Source: Lachnoclostridium phytofermentans
GTDB taxonomy: Bacteria; Bacillota; Clostridia; Lachnospirales; Lachnospiraceae
NCBI GenBank assembly: GCA_003526525.1
Contig: DPVV01000170.1
Location: forward strand, 1 to 6,177
Length of the DNA stretch: 6,177 nt
Direction of reading: 5' to 3'
Position 1 is the stretch's first letter. The number at the start of each line of letters is the position of its first letter. Positions 1 to 5,039 of the stretch are shown here, one piece after another. The notes below the pieces were generated by a model, which ran no database searches, had not been told where the DNA came from, and saw only the letters and a list, made by a program, of their open reading frames with translations. The position numbers were made by a program, and so were the translations under genes.

Positions 1-1070
1 CCTCTTGCGTAGATACCACTAATCCATCCCTTTTCATTTTGAAGGTTATTTAGTATAAATTGAAAGGTTGAGTAGGCACGGGTAAAGGCTTCTTCTTTAT
101 CTTCCAATAAAAAGGCATAATTGTTCATGCCTCCTCCAATCCAGCCTGCCTGAAAGCATTGTTGTGGGAACTTCCACACTGTGCCAACAGAATAATACCC
201 CTCTTCCATAAAATTCTCTACCTGATATTTGTCTTTTATCGCTTTGTAGGCAGTATAAAAGGGAACCACATTAGTTAATCTTCCTGTCTCCATACAATTT
301 CTTACGTTGTTGAAATAGGAGTAAAACTGAGACAGATTTTCTGCTTCAAACTGGTAAATATGAAAATCGAATGCGATTTTCTCCCCCTCTTCAAAGCATT
401 TTCCTAAATCATCCGAAGGAGTCCTAGCGTCTGGATAGAAGCCTGAGCCATCTCTTCTTTCTCCAAAAAAATATTTTACTTCTTCTCTCACCGCGGGAAG
501 TGATAAAGAAAATACCGCTGTTTTATGCTCTAAATTTTCTATGATAGAAAATCCGGTATAATCTTCTCCAACCTCTTGTGGTCCAAATAGCAAGATTCCT
601 AATTTTTTATTTTCATCATAAAATCCAATTGCTGGTGTAGTCATATCGCCGGAACGAAGTTGGATTTTAGAATAATTTTCTTCCTTACTAAGATGAGGAA
701 TATTTGTAATTGTCTCAGGTTCTGTTAGTACTTTTTCCTTTTCTACCGCATTATAAGGAGGATATGCTAATACCTTACAATTAAAACGATTCCCGTTATA
801 AACTGCACCGGGTGCAAATACATAATTTTCTCTTGACCAATCCTCTATCTCCATTTCAAAAGCAACTCCCGAAGGAGTGCTTAGCGTTTGTGAGAAGGAA
901 ACATCAATTCTTCCACAAATTTGCTCCTTTTCCGTCTTTATAGCCACATTGCCTTGACAAAAAAAATCAGAAAACCAAGCTTTGCTGTTACCGCTGCTTG
1001 CAACTTCATATCTTTGTTTTTTAATATTAATACTTTTTTCATAGCCACTGCATGATAGATAAAATTTCAT
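1..1070 (-). CDS. Six-hairpin-glycosidase-like protein, N-terminal 356 residues (3' end outside window)
   Basis: The frame is open from an ATG at 1068-1070 to the left edge, giving 356 residues with no stop. An AAAGGAG ribosome site at 1078-1084 lies 7 nt upstream and supports this start. There is no signal peptide or membrane segment, so the product is probably cytosolic. Residues 1 to about 240 look beta-rich, with YVFAPGAVYNGNRF at 83-96 and GDMTTPAIGFYD at 141-152. From about residue 245 the chain becomes helical, and FQAGWIGGGMNNYAFL at 306-321 resembles the aromatic- and glycine-rich helix starts of (alpha/alpha)6-barrel sugar enzymes. A beta-sandwich followed by a helical toroid suits glycoside hydrolases or related lyases, but I cannot name a family and the catalytic residues are probably in the missing part. 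Its position after a sugar importer suggests it acts on the imported oligosaccharide. A terminator and a duplicated leader separate it from the binding-protein gene, so it may be controlled separately. Confidence 0.7.
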   Translation of the reverse strand, partial: MKFYLSCSGYEKSINIKKQRYEVASSGNSKAWFSDFFCQGNVAIKTEKEQICGRIDVSFSQTLSTPSGVAFEMEIEDWSRENYVFAPGAVYNGNRFNCKVLAYPPYNAVEKEKVLTEPETITNIPHLSKEENYSKIQLRSGDMTTPAIGFYDENKKLGILLFGPQEVGEDYTGFSIIENLEHKTAVFSLSLPAVREEVKYFFGERRDGSGFYPDARTPSDDLGKCFEEGEKIAFDFHIYQFEAENLSQFYSYFNNVRNCMETGRLTNVVPFYTAYKAIKDKYQVENFMEEGYYSVGTVWKFPQQCFQAGWIGGGMNNYAFLLEDKEEAFTRAYSTFQFILNNLQNEKGWISGIYAR

Positions 1071-1210
1071 AATAGTTCTCCTTTACGTGCCCTAGCACAC
1101 ATATAAATCAAGATGTTTTATAATTGCTTTTTATTTTTAACCTAACTCCCATCTACGTGCCTTACACATACATCAATCAGGATGTTTTATAATCCCTTTT
1201 TATCTTTAAA
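1071..1210 (-). repeat. Tandem duplication of a 70-bp leader (units 1071-1140 and 1141-1210)
   Basis: Two adjacent units align at an offset of 69-70 bp. By hand alignment, 1084-1140 and 1154-1210 agree at 47 of 57 columns with one gap. They share exact blocks tacgtgcc (1084-1091 and 1154-1161) and gatgttttataat (1112-1124 and 1181-1193). Read on the minus strand, each unit runs from a TTATAAAACATC block through GGCACGTA to a purine-rich site: AAAGGAG in the gene-proximal copy and GATGGGAG in the distal copy. Only the proximal one precedes a start codon. The unit therefore looks like a duplicated 5' leader, including the translation signal, of the gene starting at 1070. TATAAA in each copy could be a -10 element, but I see no convincing -35. 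No small gene is supported in this 190-nt gap. Confidence 0.8.
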
Positions 1211-1240
1211 ACAGGTGTATCACAAAAGTAATACACCCGT
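1211..1240 (-). terminator. Rho-independent terminator after the binding-protein gene
   Basis: A 13-bp stem (1211-1223 with 1228-1240) closes a 4-nt loop (1224-1227). All positions pair if two G-U wobbles are allowed. It begins 20 nt past the stop of the solute-binding-protein gene. Read on the minus strand the stem is followed by only a short T run before AAAG, so termination may be incomplete. The plus-strand reading also has a T run (1240-1244), so the element could work in both directions. Confidence 0.85.
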
Positions 1241-1260
1241 TTTTCATTCCTATCTTTATA

Positions 1261-2883
1261 TTATTTACTAGCCTTCCATGCATCTATCTGTGCCTGTTTT
1301 TCTTTAATAATGTCATTTATTCCTGCATCTTCCAGTCTCTTTAACAATTCTGGAAGTATTTTCGCTGGATCTACAGAACCAGCACTTAAAGCTGGAACAA
1401 GTTCAGTAGTGATAGAAGAACAATTTGCTAATTGAGTTTTTACAGGTGTTGGGTCGAATGTAAAACCAGAAAGTGGAGATACATCTGCTTCTCTGTCAGC
1501 CTTAAATACAACTGTCTGGCTTTCTTTTTGTTTATCACCAGATTCATTTTTGTGATAAAGTGCTCTAGTGAAATTAGGGCTGTAAGATTGTCCAATTTGC
1601 CATTCGTTCCAGTTAAAATTAAATTTTCCTTCTACTTGAGTAAAGGCTCCATCTTCTCCATAGACATAGTCAACCCCTTCTTCTCCTTGAGTAATTAACA
1701 TGTAAAGCTCATCGTCTGTATTAAGTAATTCAATTAATTGTACTGCTTTTTCAATATTTTTAGATTTCGCATTTACAGCAACCGCTGCAGTGGAACCAGC
1801 GTTTGCAGGAATCACTGTTCTAGATGTAGATACGGTTAATGCAGGTGCGTTCTCTGGAGTACACATAGACATCTTTTCAGTATCTTGGTTACCAGGGAAA
1901 TCAACGCTATCTGGCCATCCCTGTGCATATTCAGCAACAAATTTCGCTGCTTTTCTATCAGGGGAGGTATCATTAATTGTTGCACCATCCGCTCTTACAT
2001 ATCCCTTGTCATACCATTCCTTCATGATGTTAACATATTCTTCAAATTCCGGTGTTGCAAATTGATTAATAACCGTATCAGGCTCATTAAAACGGATCCA
2101 TCCAGGAGTTGTTACATCACCAATATTCTCCATATCCCACATAATTGGCTCATTTGCATAAAAGCTCCAGTAGGAAGATGTCTCCCAACCAATCATATCT
2201 GGATGTTTTTCAAGAGCCTTTCCAATAAACGGATCAATCATCTTCATTGCTTCTAACGGAGCTTTCCCTTTTACCGCTTGCCAGTCAAAACCTACTTCCT
2301 CCACTAGGTCTCTACGGAATTTTAAACCTTTTCTAGCAGCAGCTCCCCATTGCTGATAATTGACTGATGCGTAAATTTTACCTTTAATTGTAACTGCATC
2401 CCATAACCCTTTTGGTATACGTGAGTAGGTTTCAGGAGCATATTTAGGAAGAAGTTCTGTTAAATCAGCATACGCTCCTTTGCTAGCATTGTCAGCAAAA
2501 TTAATGCCACCCCAGTTTGCTGTAAAACATAGATCCCATTTGTCACCAGAATTAATCATTAGGTTCATCTTATCTGCATAAGTGGAACCATCAATTAGTA
2601 TTAAATCTAATTTAGCGCCGATTTTTTCACCAATAATCTTATTTGCTTTTTCCATAATGCGATCAAGGTCATTCACAGGACTATTCGACATATAAAAGGT
2701 TAGTTCTACTGGCTTTTCTGTGTCTTTGTTTTTATTGCCCTCTGTTACTGTTGGGTTCGTTTTGTTCCCTCCAGTATTGGAAGAGGTGCCCTCTGATGGG
2801 TTTTTAGGCCCACATCCTGAGAGCATTGCAGATGTAAGTATCACACCCGCTAAAAGCGTTGCAAGAATCTTTTTTCTTTTCAT
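1261..2883 (-). CDS. ABC sugar transporter solute-binding lipoprotein with DUF3502-like C-terminus
   Basis: This 540-residue protein is the extracellular substrate receptor of a CUT1-type carbohydrate importer of the LipO/YtcQ kind. The start is an ATG preceded 8 nt away by GGGAGG (2892-2897). Residues 1-24 form a lipoprotein signal: basic MKRKK, a hydrophobic stretch, then lipobox LSGC with the acylated cysteine at 24. A Ser/Thr/Gly/Asn/Lys-rich tether spans about 25-58. The periplasmic-binding fold follows, with many tryptophan and tyrosine residues typical of sugar-binding clefts. The last 70 or so residues (GFTFDPTPVKTQ at 473-484, GSVDPAKILPELLKRL at 502-517, AQIDAW at 531-536) match my recollection of the DUF3502 domain found at the end of such receptors. 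It is the last transporter gene, 70 nt after the second permease, and is followed by a terminator. The substrate cannot be read from sequence; plant or host oligosaccharides are plausible. Confidence 0.93.
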   Translation of the reverse strand: MKRKKILATLLAGVILTSAMLSGCGPKNPSEGTSSNTGGNKTNPTVTEGNKNKDTEKPVELTFYMSNSPVNDLDRIMEKANKIIGEKIGAKLDLILIDGSTYADKMNLMINSGDKWDLCFTANWGGINFADNASKGAYADLTELLPKYAPETYSRIPKGLWDAVTIKGKIYASVNYQQWGAAARKGLKFRRDLVEEVGFDWQAVKGKAPLEAMKMIDPFIGKALEKHPDMIGWETSSYWSFYANEPIMWDMENIGDVTTPGWIRFNEPDTVINQFATPEFEEYVNIMKEWYDKGYVRADGATINDTSPDRKAAKFVAEYAQGWPDSVDFPGNQDTEKMSMCTPENAPALTVSTSRTVIPANAGSTAAVAVNAKSKNIEKAVQLIELLNTDDELYMLITQGEEGVDYVYGEDGAFTQVEGKFNFNWNEWQIGQSYSPNFTRALYHKNESGDKQKESQTVVFKADREADVSPLSGFTFDPTPVKTQLANCSSITTELVPALSAGSVDPAKILPELLKRLEDAGINDIIKEKQAQIDAWKASK

Positions 2884-2918
2884 AAATATTTCCTCCCTTT
2901 TTAATTTTTTATAATTTT

Positions 2919-2948
2919 CCGAATCTCCGCCTATCTTGGATGATTCGG
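2919..2948 (-). promoter_or_regulatory. Intercistronic hairpin between permease and binding-protein genes
   Basis: CCGAATC (2919-2925) and GATTCGG (2942-2948) are perfect inverted repeats. Three further pairs (2926-2928 with 2938-2940) extend the stem past a one-base bulge at 2941. The element lies in the 70-nt gap between the permease stop and the binding-protein start, ending about 18 nt before the ribosome site. Read on the minus strand it is followed by A-rich sequence rather than a T run, so it is not a standard terminator. Inferred role: RNA processing or stabilisation that raises binding-protein output relative to the permeases. A weak internal promoter (TATAAA just downstream) cannot be excluded. 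Confidence 0.6.
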
Positions 2949-2953
2949 TAAAT

Positions 2954-3847
2954 TTACTCTTTTACAGCTCCTATCGTTAAGCCTTTTTCAAAATACTTTT
3001 GTAAAAATGGATACAGCAATATAATAGGTCCAATAGCCAAAACACATGTAGCCATACGGGCACCTTCACTAGGAAGCATTCCAAGTGCTGCTTCCATGGA
3101 CTGTGAGGCGTGGACATTGGCTTGTAAATATTCAATGTTATTCATTAGAGCCTGTAGTAAATACTGTAAGGTATATAGTTTCGATTTTTCTATGTATAAG
3201 GAACAAGTCATCCAGTCGTTCCAATAGGCGATTGCTACAAAAAGGCCTATCGTAGCTAGGGATGGTGTGGATAATGGTAGCACAATTTTATAGAACGTTT
3301 TAAACTCACTAGAGCCATCAATCCTAGCTGATTCTATTAGGGCATCTGGAATGGTCCTAAAAAAGTTTTTCATAATAAGGACATTGACTGCCGATACCAC
3401 ATTTACAATAATTAGAACCCAAATTGTATTCTTTAGATGTAAATACCTTGTCATTAATATATAATATGGAACCAAGCCACCATTAAATAGGACAGGTATA
3501 TATACAAATAAAGAAATCCCCTTCCGATGTGTAACTTCTTTCCTCGATAAAGAATACGCCAGCATAGATGTAACAAATAGGTGTAAAATTGTTCCTAAAC
3601 AAGTTACTAAAATAGTTACTCCATAAGCATTGAATACGGAAGTAGCACCACTAAACACATATCGATATGCCTTTACGCTAAATACCTGAGGTATAAATCT
3701 GTAACCATCAACCATTAAAGTACGCTCATCTGTGAATGATATGGCAACAACTAGGATAAGTGGTAAGATGCAAAGTAAACATAATAAAATAAATATGACA
3801 TGAGTTGCTATTCTACCTGCTGATATTTTTATTCTTCTTGATTTCAC
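2954..3847 (-). CDS. ABC sugar transporter permease, LplC/YtcP type (CUT1 family)
   Basis: This 297-residue inner-membrane protein is one of the two channel subunits of the importer, equivalent to MalG. About six hydrophobic segments are visible (roughly 15-38, 75-100, 112-132, 141-160, 192-212, 265-283). The EAA loop that contacts the ATPase is at 172-194 (ESARIDGSSEF followed by IVLPLSTP), with the expected glycine at 178. The C-terminus (FLQKYFEKGLTIGAVKE) is the usual ending of this subfamily, so the protein is complete. The start is GTG at 3845-3847, chosen because AAAGGGAG lies 7 nt upstream and the basic N-terminus (KSRRIK) precedes the first membrane segment. It begins 15 nt after the stop of the upstream permease gene, so the two are almost certainly co-transcribed. 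No ATPase gene is in the window; related Bacillus systems of this type borrow a shared MsmX-like ATPase. Confidence 0.95.
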   Translation of the reverse strand: MKSRRIKISAGRIATHVIFILLCLLCILPLILVVAISFTDERTLMVDGYRFIPQVFSVKAYRYVFSGATSVFNAYGVTILVTCLGTILHLFVTSMLAYSLSRKEVTHRKGISLFVYIPVLFNGGLVPYYILMTRYLHLKNTIWVLIIVNVVSAVNVLIMKNFFRTIPDALIESARIDGSSEFKTFYKIVLPLSTPSLATIGLFVAIAYWNDWMTCSLYIEKSKLYTLQYLLQALMNNIEYLQANVHASQSMEAALGMLPSEGARMATCVLAIGPIILLYPFLQKYFEKGLTIGAVKE

Positions 3848-3854
3848 AAACTCA

Positions 3855-3862
3855 CTCCCTTT
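3855..3862 (-). promoter_or_regulatory. Ribosome binding site deciding the GTG start of the second permease
   Basis: AAAGGGAG on the minus strand abuts the stop codon of the first permease gene (3863-3865) and lies 7 nt before the GTG at 3845-3847. No in-frame ATG fits this spacing. Confidence 0.8.
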
Positions 3863-4822
3863 CTAGAATAACGCGCCATCTGGGTCGATTTTCTTTATGA
3901 TAGCATTGGATATAAATACCAGCACGAATCCTACTGTTGACTGATACAACCCTACCGCTGATGTCATACCATAGTCATTCAGTTTTTTCAAGGAACGAAA
4001 TACATAGGTATCAATAACATCGGTAGCTTTATAGAGGACACCTGCATCATGCGGCAAGGTGTAGTAAGCATTCCAATCACCTAAGCCTCCATTAAATAAT
4101 TTTCCAACCCATAATAGTGATAATACGATGACTGTTGGCTTTATTAGAGGTAGGGTTATATTTTTTACTCTTTGCAACTTGGAGGCTCCATCAATCTGAG
4201 CAGCTTCATAATAATCTGGATTAATTCCTGCGATTGCTGCTACGTAAAGTACGGAATAATACCCGACATTCTTCCACAAATAAGCAAAGGGAAGTATGAA
4301 TCTCCAATATCTAGGTTCACTATACCAAGCGATAGGTTTTCCTCCCATTTCTATCAGTATTCTATTCACAATTCCTCTATCTACACTTAATAAGCTAAAT
4401 ACTATGTACTGTATAACAATCCAAGAAAGAAATGTTGGTAAAAGAATGGCTCCCTTATAAATAGCAGAGACATATTTATTTTTAACATCTGTTAATAAAA
4501 CTGCGAGTGCTACTGAACAAACTGTAACTAATACTGCTTGTAAAAGATTGTAGAATAATGTATTCATGGTAACTGTACGGGCAGTATCAGATTTAAAAAA
4601 GAACTCAAAGTTCTTAAATAATGGATTCACCCATTCACTTCCAAATATCCCATCGTTAGGATTATAATTTTTAAATGCTAACATAACGCCCGGCATAGGT
4701 AAATAAAATAAAACACTTATTAATAACAATCCCGGAGCCATCATCATGTAAAATGGCATTTGTTTTTTTATGGAACGTAGTCTTTTTTTATTCCTTACTG
4801 TTTTTACATTTTCATTTGTCAA
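3863..4822 (-). CDS. ABC sugar transporter permease, LplB/YteP type (CUT1 family)
   Basis: This 319-residue inner-membrane channel subunit is the MalF-like partner of the permease encoded next. A basic N-terminus (KKRLRSIKK at 12-20) leads into the first membrane segment at about 24-48. Further hydrophobic segments follow, the last at about 287-308. The ATPase-docking EAA loop is clear at 206-230 (EAAQIDGASKL, then ITLPLIKPT) with glycine at 212. The ending DPDGALF resembles the conserved tail of LplB homologues, so the gene is intact. The start is TTG at 4820-4822, supported by AAGGGAG 8 nt upstream. The nearby ATG one base out of frame gives only a three-codon peptide, and the next in-frame ATG (residue 22) would remove the basic leader. 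It is the first gene of the transporter operon, about 30 nt downstream of a predicted promoter start and divergent from the sensor gene. Confidence 0.95.
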   Translation of the reverse strand: MTNENVKTVRNKKRLRSIKKQMPFYMMMAPGLLLISVLFYLPMPGVMLAFKNYNPNDGIFGSEWVNPLFKNFEFFFKSDTARTVTMNTLFYNLLQAVLVTVCSVALAVLLTDVKNKYVSAIYKGAILLPTFLSWIVIQYIVFSLLSVDRGIVNRILIEMGGKPIAWYSEPRYWRFILPFAYLWKNVGYYSVLYVAAIAGINPDYYEAAQIDGASKLQRVKNITLPLIKPTVIVLSLLWVGKLFNGGLGDWNAYYTLPHDAGVLYKATDVIDTYVFRSLKKLNDYGMTSAVGLYQSTVGFVLVFISNAIIKKIDPDGALF

Positions 4823-4830
4823 AGTACTAT

Positions 4831-4837
4831 CTCCCTT
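4831..4837 (-). promoter_or_regulatory. Ribosome binding site deciding the TTG start of the first permease
   Basis: AAGGGAG on the minus strand lies 8 nt before the TTG at 4820-4822. It is the main reason for placing the start at an unusual TTG rather than at a downstream ATG. Confidence 0.75.
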
Positions 4838-4859
4838 CTTGATATCACATTTCTACTCC

Positions 4860-4888
4860 ATTGTATTCACAGAAGCTCTATTCTTCAA
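4860..4888 (-). promoter_or_regulatory. Predicted sigma-A promoter of the transporter operon
   Basis: On the minus strand, TTGAAG (4883-4888, four of six matches to the -35 consensus) and TACAAT (4860-4865, five of six to the -10 consensus) are separated by exactly 17 bp. Transcription would begin near 4853, leaving about 30 nt of leader with the ribosome site. The imperfect -35 and the direct repeats just upstream suit an activator-dependent promoter. Confidence 0.6.
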
Positions 4889-4898
4889 CAAATATAAG

Positions 4899-4908
4899 TA
4901 ACACTTTC
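4899..4908 (-). promoter_or_regulatory. Putative activator site, promoter-proximal copy of direct repeat
   Basis: GAAAGTGTTA on the minus strand lies 10 bp upstream of the -35 box, centred near -51 relative to the predicted start. It is identical to the copy at 4941-4950 and in the same orientation. Flanking T-rich bases (nTTnT after the core) are partly shared. It also loosely resembles a degenerate catabolite-response element, but several consensus positions fail. Confidence 0.5.
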
Positions 4909-4940
4909 ATAGTTTTCCCTTGTTTTGCTTCTTTAAAAAA

Positions 4941-4950
4941 TAACACTTTC
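4941..4950 (-). promoter_or_regulatory. Putative activator site, distal copy of direct repeat
   Basis: GAAAGTGTTA on the minus strand, identical to the proximal copy and exactly 42 bp away, so both copies would lie on the same helix face (about four turns). It is centred near -93 for the transporter promoter and 30 bp upstream of the -35 box of the divergent sensor gene, so bound protein could influence both. Confidence 0.5.
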
Positions 4951-4980
4951 TCCAAATTCCTTAGATAGAGCATAAAAAGA

Positions 4981-5009
4981 TTGAATCAAAAAACTTTTAT
5001 CGATATAAT
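4981..5009 (+). promoter_or_regulatory. Predicted sigma-A promoter of the sensor/regulator gene
   Basis: TTGAAT (4981-4986, four of six matches) and a perfect TATAAT (5004-5009) are separated by 17 bp. Transcription would start near 5016, giving a leader of about 24 nt that contains the GGAGGAGG ribosome site. With its perfect -10, this looks like a constitutive or autoregulated promoter. Confidence 0.75.
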
Positions 5010-5024
5010 ATTCCTAGGATTATT
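5007..5024 (+). promoter_or_regulatory. Interrupted palindrome over the predicted transcription start (candidate operator)
   Basis: The sequence reads AATA-T-TCCTAGGA-T-TATT, an 18-bp palindrome symmetric at all positions except one T/T pair. It overlaps the end of the -10 box and spans the predicted start near 5016. A protein bound here would block the promoter, so repression of the sensor gene is a reasonable inference. Chance occurrence in AT-rich DNA is possible for the outer bases but less so for the TCCTAGGA core. Confidence 0.4.
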
Positions 5025-5039
5025 TGGAGGAGGGATCAC

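Noticed and set aside
1885..2256. 123-codon plus-strand open frame inside the binding-protein gene
   Set aside because: It lies opposite a well-supported coding region, its product resembles no family I recognise, and no ribosome site supports it. The other plus-strand frames at 1432-1698, 1790-2065, 2720-2914 and 4172-4390 were rejected for the same reason.
2884..2918. Internal promoter for the binding-protein gene (TATAAA on the minus strand)
   Set aside because: No acceptable -35 hexamer lies 16-18 bp upstream, and the gap is A/T-rich enough to give such a match by chance.
4872..4886. Small inverted repeat GAAG/CTTC in the transporter promoter region
   Set aside because: Only four base pairs around a seven-base loop, and partly explained by the -35 box; likely chance.
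4898..4911. Possible catabolite-response element (TGAAAGTGTTACTT on the minus strand)
   Set aside because: Several conserved positions of the consensus fail, including the central CG and the terminal CA. The exact direct repeat is the better explanation of this stretch.
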